From assembly GCF_000270245.1 (NCBI RefSeq), contig NC_015635.1, forward strand, positions 62,001-126,000: a DNA stretch of 64,000 bases. Direction: 5' to 3'. Below, in pieces: positions 55,698 through 64,000 of the stretch (position 1 is the stretch's first letter; every line of letters starts with the position of its first letter). Origin of the DNA: Microlunatus phosphovorus NM-1. Its GTDB lineage: Bacteria; Actinomycetota; Actinomycetes; Propionibacteriales; Propionibacteriaceae. A model generated the notes under the pieces. The model ran no database searches. It was not told the DNA's origin and was given only the letters and a program-made list of their open reading frames with translations. Made by a program: the position numbers and the translations under genes.

Positions 55698-57882
55698 GCC
55701 CGGCACGGGGCGCTCGGGACAGCAGGACCGCACGAAGAGCACTGCCGCTCGCCCGAAGGACGCGGGATCCACCAAGAAGAAGCGCTCCTGGCCCAAGCGG
55801 ATCGCGCTCGGCTTGGCAGTCGTGGTGTTGGTCGGCATTCTCGGTGTCGCCGGTCTCGCCGTCTACGGCTACACCTCGACCACGCGGCCCAATCCGAATG
55901 CCGACTTCCAGACCGCGACGACGTTCGTCTACTACAACAACGGCAAGTCCCAGCTCGGCAGCTTCGCCGTCCAGAACCGGCAGCCGCTGACGTTCGAGGA
56001 GATCCCCGACAACGTCAAGCAGGCTGTCGTCGCGGCGGAGAACCGTGACTTCTGGACCGACAAGGGCATCTCGATCCGCGGCATGTTCCGCGCGGCCTGG
56101 GTGATCGCGCGCGGTGGGGATCTGCAGGGTGGCTCGACGATCACCCAGCAGTACATCAAGATCATGTACCTGAACTCCGAGCAGACGGTGACGCGCAAGT
56201 TCCGGGAGCTGTTCCTGGCCTACCGGATCAACTCCGAGCTGTCCAAGGAAGAGATCCTCACCGACTACCTGAACACCATCTACTTCGGTCGCGGCGCGTA
56301 CGGGATCCAGGCCGCGAGCAAGGCCTACTTCAACGTCGACGCCAAGGACCTCACCACCCAGCAGGCCGCCGTCCTGGTCAGTGTGATCAACAACCCGAGC
56401 CTGTTCGACCCGGGCGTCTCCGACGACAACATCCCGCGGCTGCAGGAGCGCTACAGCTATGTGCTCAACTCGATGGCGGAGACGGGCGACATCACCCCCG
56501 CCGAGGCAGCTCAGTATGCAGCCGAACTGCCGAAGTTTCCCGAGGTCAAGATCAACGAGCGGTACGGGGGTCCGAAGGGCTTCCTGCTGAAAATGGTCCA
56601 GTCCGAGCTTGCCGCGGCCGGCTTCGACGAGAGTCAGGTCAACGGTGGCGGTCTCAAGATCACCACCACGTTCGACAAGGCCGCGCAGAACGCCGCGGTA
56701 GAGGCCGCGCAGAGCTATACGAAGCAGGCCGCCGACGCCCGCGGCAAAAAGGCCTCCAACCTGCACGCCGCGATCGCGTCGGTCGAGGTTGGCTCCGGGG
56801 AGGTGCTGGCCCTCTACGGCGGCCCGGACTATGTGAAGAACTCCCGCAACTGGGCGACGACGGCCCGCCCGACCGCTTCGACCTTCAAGACGTACGCGCT
56901 GGCGGCCGGTCTCAAGGACGGTTTCAGCCTCAACTCGCGGGTCAACGGCAACACCTTCACTCCGCCCGGCGACCCGGTACCGGTGCGCAACGAGTTCAAC
57001 TATCAATACGGCTCCGGCGTCACCCTGCTGAAGGCCGCCGCCGACTCGATCAACACCGCCTTCGTGGATCTGACCATGCAGATGGACGACGGTCCCCAGG
57101 CCATCATCGACATGGCCAAGGCCGTCGGCGCACCGAAGGGCGCCGGCTGGGACCTCAACTCCCGGATCGCGCTCGGCACCGCCGAGGTCAGCCCGCTGAA
57201 CCAGGCCAACGCGTACGCGACCTTCGCCAACGACGGCACCTATGTCGCCCCCCACGTGGTCAAGGAGGTCACCGACGCCAGCGGCAACGTGGTCTACCGG
57301 GCAGCACCGGACGAGCGGAAGGCGGTCAGCGCCGACATCGCGCATGACGTGACGTACGCGTTGCAGAACGTGGTCGAGCAAGGCACCGGCAGCACCGTCC
57401 GTACCCTCGATCGGCCGGTGGCCGGCAAGACCGGAACCAAGGACGTCGAGGACGACATCACCTCTGCCTGGTTCGTCGCCTACACCCCGCAGATCTCCAC
57501 GGCGGTGATGTATGTGGCCGGACCCGACGGCAACGCCGACCTGGACGACTACGCCCGGCCCGGCGACTCCACCTTCTTCGGCGGCACCTATCCGGCGCTG
57601 ACCTGGGTGAACTACATGCAGATCGCTGTGCAGGATCTGCCTGTCGAGCAGTTCGACGAGGCTGCCTGGGTCAATCGGGACTCGGCTCCACAGCAGACCT
57701 ATGCGCCGGCGCCGACGCGGACTTGGGAGAACACGCGACGCCCGACCCAGTCGGCGAGCAGCGCTCCGCCGACGCAGCAGACCTCCGAGCCGCCGAGCAA
57801 GGAGCCGACCTCGCAGCGGCCGACGGAGGAGCCGACCAGCGAGCAGTCCAGCAGAGGACCGAGCCGCAAGCCGAACGGCTGA
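55690..57882 (+). CDS. Bifunctional penicillin-binding protein (class A)
   Basis: 730 aa. Short cytoplasmic tail, one membrane anchor (about residues 35-58), a GT51 glycosyltransferase domain with catalytic E117 in AAENRDFW, and a transpeptidase domain with S397-TFK400 (SxxK), S453-IN (SxN) and K580TG (KTG). Builds and cross-links peptidoglycan. The C-terminus is a Pro/Ser/Thr/Glu-rich tail of about 70 residues, outside the membrane. It overlaps DUF5318 by 8 bases and the next gene by 1 base (TGATG), so the operon is tightly coupled. Confidence 0.95.
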   Translation: MAEPGTGRSGQQDRTKSTAARPKDAGSTKKKRSWPKRIALGLAVVVLVGILGVAGLAVYGYTSTTRPNPNADFQTATTFVYYNNGKSQLGSFAVQNRQPLTFEEIPDNVKQAVVAAENRDFWTDKGISIRGMFRAAWVIARGGDLQGGSTITQQYIKIMYLNSEQTVTRKFRELFLAYRINSELSKEEILTDYLNTIYFGRGAYGIQAASKAYFNVDAKDLTTQQAAVLVSVINNPSLFDPGVSDDNIPRLQERYSYVLNSMAETGDITPAEAAQYAAELPKFPEVKINERYGGPKGFLLKMVQSELAAAGFDESQVNGGGLKITTTFDKAAQNAAVEAAQSYTKQAADARGKKASNLHAAIASVEVGSGEVLALYGGPDYVKNSRNWATTARPTASTFKTYALAAGLKDGFSLNSRVNGNTFTPPGDPVPVRNEFNYQYGSGVTLLKAAADSINTAFVDLTMQMDDGPQAIIDMAKAVGAPKGAGWDLNSRIALGTAEVSPLNQANAYATFANDGTYVAPHVVKEVTDASGNVVYRAAPDERKAVSADIAHDVTYALQNVVEQGTGSTVRTLDRPVAGKTGTKDVEDDITSAWFVAYTPQISTAVMYVAGPDGNADLDDYARPGDSTFFGGTYPALTWVNYMQIAVQDLPVEQFDEAAWVNRDSAPQQTYAPAPTRTWENTRRPTQSASSAPPTQQTSEPPSKEPTSQRPTEEPTSEQSSRGPSRKPNG

Positions 57883-59483
57883 TGCCCGCCGCGGACCGGT
57901 CCGGGCGCCGACAGTCAGCCGGTGCGGCCAAGCCGACGAGCCCGGCCGCTGACGCCTGGTTGGACACCGAAGACGTTGAGACACCGGTGAGCGTCGGGAT
58001 CCCGCCGTCATGGAGCGACCGGTTCGTCACCCAGGTCAGCCAGTGGGTCGGTGGCCGGCTCGGCCGCCGGGGCGACACCCTGGGCCGGTGGTGGAACCCG
58101 GTGCGCTGGGCGCTGCTGATCGCCACGGTCACGTACCTGCTCGGGGTCGTCTTCCGGCTGAAGTGCCGGGTCACGGTCGCGGGAGAGAGCGTCGACCACT
58201 TCCGGTGGATGTGCTACTCCGACATCGGCATCCTCTATCAGCTGCGTGGGCTGATGCAGGGCAAAGTGCCCTATATCGACTCCGGCGACTACCCCGTGCT
58301 GGAGTACCCGGTGCTCACCGGGTGGTTCGTACAGCTGGAGCGGGTGATCAGCAGTGCTCTCGGCGCTCCCACCGGGACCAATCTGACCGACCAGCAGCAG
58401 GTCGACTCGACGTTGCTCTTCGGCGACGTCAACACCGTGATCCTCGGTGGCCTGCTGTTGGTGGCGGTCTGGGCGCAGGCTCGCTCGGTGCCGCATCGGC
58501 CGTGGGACGCGGTCATGGTTGCCGCCTCACCCTGCGTCGCAGCGACCGCGTTGATCAACTGGGACTTGCTGCCGGTCGCCCTGACGGCCCTTGGCGTGCT
58601 GTTCTGGGCCCGTCGGCAGCCTGGCTTGGCGGGGGTGTTCTGGGGGCTGGGGATGGCGGCGAAGCTCTATCCGCTGTTCCTGCTCGGACCGCTGTTGATC
58701 TTGTGCCTGCGTTCGAACCGCCTACGCGCGTTCGGCCAGATGCTGCTGTGCTTCGCCATCTCTTGGTTCGTGATGAATCTGCCGGCGCTGTGGCTGGCAC
58801 CGGGCAACTGGCTGAGCTTCTGGACCTTCAACTCCGACCGTTCCGGTGATCTCGGGTCGATCTGGTATGTCCTGTCGCTGGCCGGGCATCCGGTCGAGAG
58901 CCTCAACAAGCTCGCACTGGTGATCTTCCTGCTGCTGTGTGTCGCGATCGCCGCGCTGATCCTGGTCGCGCCCAGGCGACCTCGGATGGGCCAGGTGATG
59001 TTCCTGGTGCTGGCGGCCTTCCTGCTGACCAACAAGGTCTACTCCCCGCAGTACGTGCTGTGGCTGCTGCCGTTCGTCGTTCTGGCTCGACCGGTATGGC
59101 GGGACTGGTTGATCTTCACCGTCGGCGAGCTGGCCTATTTCGGCGCCATCTGGTGGCATCTCGGCGGTTTGCTGGCACCCGGCATCGACGGCCCGGACAA
59201 GGTCTATTGGCTCGCGGTGATCGTCCGGATGCTGACCGAGCTGTGGATCGTGGCCGTGGTCGTCCGCGACATCTGGCGACCGGAACACGATGTCGTACGG
59301 CACCCGCCGGGGCTGCGCGGGTTCTGGGACGATCCCACCGGCGGAGTGCTGGACGGTGCGCCGGATGTGGCGTGGTTGCCGCGGCCGTTCGGCGAGGTGG
59401 CGGCGGAGGCTGTGCGATCCCGCCGGGAGTTCACGGCAAGATCGCACAGCGTGTTGCGTCGAGAAGCTGACTTCGTGACGTGA
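57882..59483 (+). CDS. Polytopic glycosyltransferase, GT87-like (DUF2029)
   Basis: 533 aa. About 80 cytoplasmic residues, then some 11 membrane helices. The first outer loop has the acidic motif of GT-C enzymes (SDIGILYQLRGLMQGKVPYI, DSGDYPVLEYPVLTGW). Members such as the mycobacterial mannosyltransferases use polyprenyl-phosphate sugars on the outer face of the membrane; the exact acceptor cannot be told. ATG 57882 shares one base with the PBP stop. The last 25 residues are encoded by a REP-like palindrome (59409-59450), which suggests that the original stop was replaced. Confidence 0.85.
   Translation: MPAADRSGRRQSAGAAKPTSPAADAWLDTEDVETPVSVGIPPSWSDRFVTQVSQWVGGRLGRRGDTLGRWWNPVRWALLIATVTYLLGVVFRLKCRVTVAGESVDHFRWMCYSDIGILYQLRGLMQGKVPYIDSGDYPVLEYPVLTGWFVQLERVISSALGAPTGTNLTDQQQVDSTLLFGDVNTVILGGLLLVAVWAQARSVPHRPWDAVMVAASPCVAATALINWDLLPVALTALGVLFWARRQPGLAGVFWGLGMAAKLYPLFLLGPLLILCLRSNRLRAFGQMLLCFAISWFVMNLPALWLAPGNWLSFWTFNSDRSGDLGSIWYVLSLAGHPVESLNKLALVIFLLLCVAIAALILVAPRRPRMGQVMFLVLAAFLLTNKVYSPQYVLWLLPFVVLARPVWRDWLIFTVGELAYFGAIWWHLGGLLAPGIDGPDKVYWLAVIVRMLTELWIVAVVVRDIWRPEHDVVRHPPGLRGFWDDPTGGVLDGAPDVAWLPRPFGEVAAEAVRSRREFTARSHSVLRREADFVT
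59409..59450. repeat. REP-like palindrome inside a coding 3' end
   Basis: GCTGTGCGATC (59409-59419) pairs perfectly with GATCGCACAGC (59440-59450). The interior CCGGGA and CGGCA match the hairpin at 1371-1402, so both belong to one palindromic family. It is translated as part of the GT87-like protein. Confidence 0.65.
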
Positions 59484-60634
59484 GCACCAGGGCAGCTGCC
59501 GACCAGGCCTCCGGGTCGGCGGAACGCGCCACCCAGAGCAGCGGCCGGATGGTGTTGCAGGCGTGGTTGGCGAGTCGTGGTCTGATCGCCCTCGTCGCCC
59601 TCCTGCTGGCGGTCTATCAGGGTCGGAGTCTGGCCGACATGATCGACCAGTGGGATGTCGAGCACTTCACCAACCTGGCGCTGCATGGCTATCTCGGACG
59701 TGCCGACGGCACGTTGATGGCGTTCTTTCCGGGACTGCCGGCACTGTTCCGGCTCGGTCTCGAACTCGGCATCCCGATCTACGTCAGTGGGGTCGTGATC
59801 TCGGCGATCTGCTCCTACCTGGCGGCGGTCGCGCTGGCTCGGCTCGGTGGGCCGTTGGCCGCGGTCGCCTGGCTGTTCGCGCCCACGGCGGTGTTCACCA
59901 TCGTCCCGTACACCGAGGCGCTGTTCTGCGCTGCCGCCTTCTGGGCCTGGGAACGAGCCCGCCGGGACCGCTGGGCCACCGCCGCCCTGCTTGCCGGCGT
60001 GGCCTGCACCGTACGGGTGTCTGGGCTGTTCCTGGTGGGCGCGCTTGCCGTGATGGCCCTGACCAGCGCGGGACCGCCTGATGCCGTCCAGCGGTGGCGG
60101 GAGCGGGGCCGACGGTTGCTGTGGCTGCTGCTCCCGACGGCCGTGCTGGCGGCGTTCGTCGGCTACCTCTATTCGCTGACCGGCAGCTGGACCGCCTGGT
60201 ACACCGCACAGGCGACCGGCTGGGCGCGGAGCATGACGCTGCCCTGGGAGTCGTTCTGGAACACCGTGGCGGCTACGCATCCCAACCCCGACCATCCGCT
60301 ATGGCCACCGGTCTTCGTCGCCGAGATCGTCTCGATGGCGCTGGGCGTCCTCGCCATCGGCTGGTGTCTCGGCCGTCGGCTCTGGGCAGAGGCTTCGTGG
60401 GTGGCCGTCCAGGTGCTCGCCTTTTCGCTGTCGTACTGGTTCATGTCGGTGAACCGCGCCATCCTGCTCTGGTTCCCACTGTGGATGATGATCGGGCACC
60501 TAGCCGGCTGGCGCCCTGGGCATCCTGGGGCGCGCGTGATCCACCGAGTCGTGGTGGGGCTGGCCTTCGCCGGCTCCATCGTGGTCATGCTGGTCTGGAG
60601 TTGGCTCTACTTCACCGGCAACTGGGCCAGCTGA
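59480..60634 (+). CDS. Polytopic mannosyltransferase, PIG-V-like
   Basis: 384 aa with about 9-10 membrane helices. The first loop has WDVEHFTNLALHGYL, matching the WD-x(2)-H/W-F/Y motif of the PIG-V/GT-C family, and FFPGLPALFRL follows, as in that family. It probably transfers mannose from a polyprenyl carrier to an envelope glycolipid or protein; inferred from family. GTG 59480 overlaps the previous stop (GTGA). Last gene of the DUF5318-PBP-GT operon. Confidence 0.85.
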   Translation: MSTRAAADQASGSAERATQSSGRMVLQAWLASRGLIALVALLLAVYQGRSLADMIDQWDVEHFTNLALHGYLGRADGTLMAFFPGLPALFRLGLELGIPIYVSGVVISAICSYLAAVALARLGGPLAAVAWLFAPTAVFTIVPYTEALFCAAAFWAWERARRDRWATAALLAGVACTVRVSGLFLVGALAVMALTSAGPPDAVQRWRERGRRLLWLLLPTAVLAAFVGYLYSLTGSWTAWYTAQATGWARSMTLPWESFWNTVAATHPNPDHPLWPPVFVAEIVSMALGVLAIGWCLGRRLWAEASWVAVQVLAFSLSYWFMSVNRAILLWFPLWMMIGHLAGWRPGHPGARVIHRVVVGLAFAGSIVVMLVWSWLYFTGNWAS

Positions 60635-60679
60635 ACCCGTTGTCCCATGTGCACAAAGGGGAAACGAGACACGCTTGCG

Positions 60680-60685
60680 TACACT
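60680..60685 (+). promoter_or_regulatory. -10 element for a leaderless tyrosine-phosphatase transcript
   Basis: TACACT lies 7 bases before GTG 60693 and there is no Shine-Dalgarno sequence between them. Confidence 0.4.
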
Positions 60686-60692
60686 CACCGAC

Positions 60693-61529
60693 GTGAGACG
60701 GATGTGGATCGACATGGAGGGCCTGGTCAACCTGCGCGACGTCGGTGGGATGCCGACCCGCGATGGCGGCGAGATCTCCGCAGGGCGGCTGCTGCGCTCG
60801 GACAATCTCCAGGGGCTGACGCAGAGCGACATCGACCGGCTGCTGGGCATCGGGCTGACCGATGTCGTGGACCTCCGCAGTGAGTACGAGGTCGATTCCG
60901 AAGGACCGGGGCCGCTGGTCGCCTACCCCAGCGTCCGCATCCATCAGCATTCACTCTTCCGTGAATGGCGGGAGGGGACCGGCTCGGCGCAGCCGCCGGA
61001 GCTGGTCGAGCAGCGTCCGGAGGAACTACCCAAGGAGCTGGCCGACGAGTTGGCCGAGGAAGCGTTGCCTTGGGTGGATCTGGCGCCGAGCGTGCAATCC
61101 GACCATCCGGTCGCCTCCTTCTATCTCTCCTACCTGGTCGACCGGCCCGACTCGATCCTCGCGTCGCTGCGCCATATCGGCGAGGCGCAGGGCGCCACAC
61201 TCGTGCATTGCGCCGCCGGCAAGGACCGGACCGGCACCATCGTCGCGCTGGCACTGTCTCTCGCGGGTGCCGAGCCGGCAGCGATCGTCGAGGACTATGC
61301 GGCCAGCAGCGAGCGGATGGAGGCGATCATCCGGCGGCTGGCCGGCTCGCAGACGTACGCCGAGAACCTCCGTGGTCGGCCGATGTCGTCGCACCTGTCC
61401 TATCCGGAGACGATGGAGGCATTCTTGGCCTACGTCGACTCCGAGTACGGCGGCGTCCCGCGGCTGTTGGCCCAGCTCGGCTGGACCGACGACGACAGCG
61501 GCCGGCTGCGTCACAAGCTGCTGCGTTAG
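60693..61529 (+). CDS. Tyrosine/dual-specificity protein phosphatase
   Basis: 278 aa. The CX5R signature is VHCAAGKDRTG with C173 and R179, preceded by NLRDVGG, GRLLRSDNLQ and DVVDLRSEYE, typical of the PtpB/IphP-like Y_phosphatase3 family. It removes phosphate from Tyr or phosphoinositides; secreted in some pathogens, but no signal peptide is present here. GTG 60693 is preferred because of the -10 box just upstream; ATG 60702 and TTG 60675 are alternatives. Convergent with the alanine racemase gene, with a dispersed repeat between. Confidence 0.9.
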   Translation: MRRMWIDMEGLVNLRDVGGMPTRDGGEISAGRLLRSDNLQGLTQSDIDRLLGIGLTDVVDLRSEYEVDSEGPGPLVAYPSVRIHQHSLFREWREGTGSAQPPELVEQRPEELPKELADELAEEALPWVDLAPSVQSDHPVASFYLSYLVDRPDSILASLRHIGEAQGATLVHCAAGKDRTGTIVALALSLAGAEPAAIVEDYAASSERMEAIIRRLAGSQTYAENLRGRPMSSHLSYPETMEAFLAYVDSEYGGVPRLLAQLGWTDDDSGRLRHKLLR

Positions 61530-61652
61530 TCGTCACTCGCTGTTCGCTGCGCTCCACAGACTCCGTCTTCGCTCGCAAACGAAAGACGTGTTTGCTCCCT
61601 CGTCGGTCCAGACAGAGCCCTCGCTCCGCCTCACGGCCGCTCGCGACGGGGA
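61530..61652 (-). repeat. Dispersed intergenic repeat, copy B
   Basis: The reverse complement matches 1411-1540. It fills the gap between the convergent phosphatase and alanine racemase genes and runs 22 bases into the latter, so that the last residues (RRERP) are encoded by repeat sequence. Confidence 0.75.
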
Positions 61653-62821
61653 ACAATCCGGTCGACGAGGGCGGTGGTCAGGCGGAGTTCGACGGGAACC
61701 TCGTCGCCGATGGCGGGGGGTTGCTCGGTGAGGGGCAGCAGCACCAGGCTCGCCTGCATGTGCGGGGGTTCGAGGAACCAGCGCTTCTTGCCGGCGACCG
61801 TGTACGGGCTGAGTGCGCGTCCAGCCGCTTCCAGGCCGCCTTGGGCGAGCGCGATCAGTCGCTGACGTCCGGAGGCGGCCGAGGTGGGAGCCTCCATCCC
61901 GATGCCATGCGCGGTGCCGCCGGCGATCACCAGCAGCCAGCCGTCCTTGGTGATCCTTCGCTGCCGATAGCCGGCCCGGTCACCCTTGCGTACGCGGTGC
62001 ACGTCCAACACCGTCGCGACCGGAGAGTAGGCACCCGGATCGCCCAGCCACAGCCAAGTGCCCACTCGGAGCCGCATCGGCACAGGCTGGCTGAGCGCAG
62101 GGTCGGAGGGGGTGGAGTCGGCGCGTGGATGGGCCTGGCGAGAGCCCGAGCTTGCGAGGGCGGGTGGTTGCGCCGGCTCCACCCCCGGAGACCCTGCGAC
62201 CATCCTGCCGAGGTCGATGGCCAGGCTGGCTGCCTCGGCGGCAGGCAAGTGCGACACCCACAACGTCCCGGGAGCTACCGCGAGCGCCGCTCGTGCCAGG
62301 GTCTCCGCTTCCTCGACGCGCCCGTCGTGCAGCAACGGAAGGTGGATCATCCAGCCCTCGAAGGCGACCTGGTCCAACGCATCGGCGACCGCGGGCAGTT
62401 GCTCCGGTCGAAGACCGTGGCGCTTCATCGAGGTCAGGATCTCGATGATCACCCGGGGCCGATGCTCTTCCCCGGACTCGCTGGAGAGGGCGATGATCGC
62501 CTCGAGATCCTCGAGCCGCGACACGGTGGTGACCACCCGCGGATCGTTCAGCAGGTCGGGCGCCAGCTCGTCCCCAGGGCGCCACGGGGTCATCACCACG
62601 ATGTCGCCGGCAAACTCCGCCCGCACCGCGGCCACCTCCGAGGCCAATCCGACCGCGATCGTGTCGACACCCAGCCGAGACGACTCGGCGGCCAACCGGC
62701 CGAGGCCGAAGCCGTACCCGTTTCCCTTCGCCACCGGAACGATCCCGGGCGTGGCCTCGACCACGGTCGTCAGATGCCGCCGCCAGCGGTCGACATCCAG
62801 CTGGAGCGAGACGCCGCTCAC
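61631..62821 (-). CDS. Alanine racemase-like PLP enzyme
   Basis: 396 aa. The PLP lysine is K32 in VPVAKGNGYGFG, and the TIM-barrel order follows (IAVGLASEV, VIIEILTSMKRHGL, WMIHLPLL). The C-terminal part has VGTWLWLGD and the long tail of this actinobacterial subgroup. A Pro/Ser-rich insert of about 40 residues (about 222-263) interrupts the barrel in an unusual place. GTG 62821 overlaps the FemAB-like stop. Together with that gene it points to cell-wall peptide supply, L- to D-alanine or a related conversion. It could also be a racemase with another substrate. Confidence 0.82.
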   Translation of the reverse strand: MSGVSLQLDVDRWRRHLTTVVEATPGIVPVAKGNGYGFGLGRLAAESSRLGVDTIAVGLASEVAAVRAEFAGDIVVMTPWRPGDELAPDLLNDPRVVTTVSRLEDLEAIIALSSESGEEHRPRVIIEILTSMKRHGLRPEQLPAVADALDQVAFEGWMIHLPLLHDGRVEEAETLARAALAVAPGTLWVSHLPAAEAASLAIDLGRMVAGSPGVEPAQPPALASSGSRQAHPRADSTPSDPALSQPVPMRLRVGTWLWLGDPGAYSPVATVLDVHRVRKGDRAGYRQRRITKDGWLLVIAGGTAHGIGMEAPTSAASGRQRLIALAQGGLEAAGRALSPYTVAGKKRWFLEPPHMQASLVLLPLTEQPPAIGDEVPVELRLTTALVDRIVPRRERP

Positions 62822-63930
62822 CCGCGGTGCCTCATGTACATGTCGAACGCGGCATAGATCAGCGGGTTCAGCGGCAGGTCCCATTCGCCGACGTACTCGA
62901 CTGCCTCGCCCCCGGTGCCGACTTTGAACTGGATCAGCCCCAGGTGCGGGTCGTCGGATTCCAGACCCTCGGTGATGCCGCGCAGGTCATAGACGGTCGC
63001 CTTCGCTGCCAGCGCATCGGTGATCATCCGCCATTGGGTGGCGTTCGAGCCGCGTACCTCTCGCTTGGCTGTCGTGCTGGCACCGTAGGTGTACCAGGCG
63101 TGCCCCCCGACCCGGACCCAGGTCGTGGCCGCGACCAGATCGCCCTCGTGATGGGCCAGATAGAGCCGGATCCGGTCAGGGTCCTCGGCATTCAGCACCG
63201 AGAACATGTGCTCGAAGTACTCCAACGGACGCGGGCTGAACCCGTCCCGCTCGGCGGTCTCGAGATAGATCCGATGGAACGCCGGCAGATCCTCGGCGCT
63301 GCCCTGGGTCACCTCGACCCCGAGCTTGGCGGCCTTCTTGATGTTGCGCCGCCACAGCTGGTTCATGCCGGCCAGCAATTCGCTCTCGGTCTTGCCCGCC
63401 AGCGGCAGTTGGAAGACGAACCGCGGCTGACCGGCGGCGAAGCCCTCGTCGTCACCTGGCGGTCGCCAGCCCAGCTCACGGAGCCGGTTGCGGAGCCGGG
63501 TGGCGTCGTGGTTGGACTGATCCGGCAGTGCCTGGCTGAGCCGGCCGATCCGCTCGTCGGCGATGGATTCCTTGATCGTCGGCGCATACCAGCGGCGGGC
63601 GACCACCGGGCAGCCGATCCGGATGCCGAAGGCCCCTGATGACTTCAGATGTTCGGCCATCGGGGCCAGCCACTCGCCGATGTCTTCTGCGGCCCAGTCG
63701 ATCAGCGGGCCCTCGGGCAGATAGGCCAGATAGCGTCGCACCTTGGGCAGTTGCCGATAGAGCACCAGCCCGGCACCGACCAGTCTGTCGTCGGCATCGA
63801 ACCAGCCCAGTGACTCGTTCCGCCACTCCGTCTTCACGAGTCCCCAGGCGGGAGTCTGCAAGAAGCTCGCGGAGGGGAGCGTCCGGATGAAGCTGAGGTG
63901 CTGCTCGGTGGAGATCGTCTGTACGCTCAA
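62818..63930 (-). CDS. FemAB/FemX-like peptidoglycan bridge aminoacyltransferase
   Basis: 370 aa. Two GNAT-like halves typical of Fem transferases: FLQTPAWGLVKTEWRNESLG and YLPEGPLIDW in the first, QLWRRNIKKAAKLGVEV, FHRIYLETAERDGF and a WYTYGAST loop in the second, with the closing LGLIQFKVGTGGEAVEYVGEWDLPL split over the end. Adds amino acids from tRNA to the stem peptide of lipid II. The start is taken as TTG 63930, just before SVQTISTEQHLSF, but the frame is open to the window edge, so the true start may lie beyond 64000. Coupled to the alanine racemase gene. Confidence 0.88.
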   Translation of the reverse strand: MSVQTISTEQHLSFIRTLPSASFLQTPAWGLVKTEWRNESLGWFDADDRLVGAGLVLYRQLPKVRRYLAYLPEGPLIDWAAEDIGEWLAPMAEHLKSSGAFGIRIGCPVVARRWYAPTIKESIADERIGRLSQALPDQSNHDATRLRNRLRELGWRPPGDDEGFAAGQPRFVFQLPLAGKTESELLAGMNQLWRRNIKKAAKLGVEVTQGSAEDLPAFHRIYLETAERDGFSPRPLEYFEHMFSVLNAEDPDRIRLYLAHHEGDLVAATTWVRVGGHAWYTYGASTTAKREVRGSNATQWRMITDALAAKATVYDLRGITEGLESDDPHLGLIQFKVGTGGEAVEYVGEWDLPLNPLIYAAFDMYMRHRG

Positions 63931-64000
63931 TCGAGGCGTCCCAGTCGGAGCCTCCCCAGACGGAGACGTTGCTGCGGTCTCTTCGATGGTCTGCTTGCGT

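Overview
High-GC actinobacterial chromosome segment. The gene set suggests a Propionibacteriaceae/Microlunatus-like organism: a CHAD (polyphosphate-associated) protein, a DLW-39 family microprotein, DUF5318, a FemAB-type peptidoglycan-bridge gene, many GTG/TTG starts and several probable leaderless promoters. The genus is an inference from gene content only; no rRNA or other marker gene is present.

Layout. 0-5 kb: secreted ScyD/ScyE-like protein, DLW-39 microprotein, CHAD protein with an orphan ParA, and a beta-carbonic anhydrase. 5.3-10.7 kb: a cytoplasmic subtilisin-like protease and a TPR-CHAT (caspase-like) protease in tandem, facing an ECF-type sigma factor and its small partner protein; this is the best candidate for a poorly described system. 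10.8-19 kb: HerA-like ATPase, SbcD, SbcC and NurA-like nuclease in one minus-strand run (the archaeal herA-mre11-rad50-nurA order), followed by a methyltransferase. 19-21 kb: a scar made of 3' ends of three genes that lie elsewhere in the window, then a DUF4143 ATPase. 21.1-26.9 kb: a signalling locus with an orphan TRAP-type binding lipoprotein, a lone receiver, a LuxR-type regulator and two defective, complementary histidine kinases. 26.9-44.7 kb: ordinary accessory metabolism and regulation (CaiB/BaiF CoA-transferase, VOC proteins, MerR-VOC fusion, XRE-STAND regulator, hemerythrin, b-type cytochrome/molybdopterin-fold membrane protein, GH1 and GH3 glycosidases, second ECF sigma factor, cyclase, frameshifted MatC-like transporter, PadR regulator).

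45-55 kb is an island of visibly lower GC: a STAND-like ATPase with about 11.5 TPRs, a degenerate tRNA-Ala-like sequence, an IS1380-type remnant, an intact IS30 element that interrupts a gene, a Gp37/Gp68 protein convergent with its three-Cys-motif partner TcmP, an HNH fragment and a frameshifted zinc-ribbon gene. It ends at an intact tRNA-Ala(TGC). 55.3-64 kb is core cell-envelope territory: DUF5318, a bifunctional penicillin-binding protein and two polytopic glycosyltransferases in one overlapping operon, then a tyrosine phosphatase, and alanine racemase and FemAB-like genes on the other strand.

Non-coding structure includes a dispersed repeat of about 120 bp present in inverted orientation near both ends of the window, a REP-like palindrome found once as a terminator and once inside a coding 3' end, and several candidate operator palindromes. 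No CRISPR array or rRNA gene was seen.
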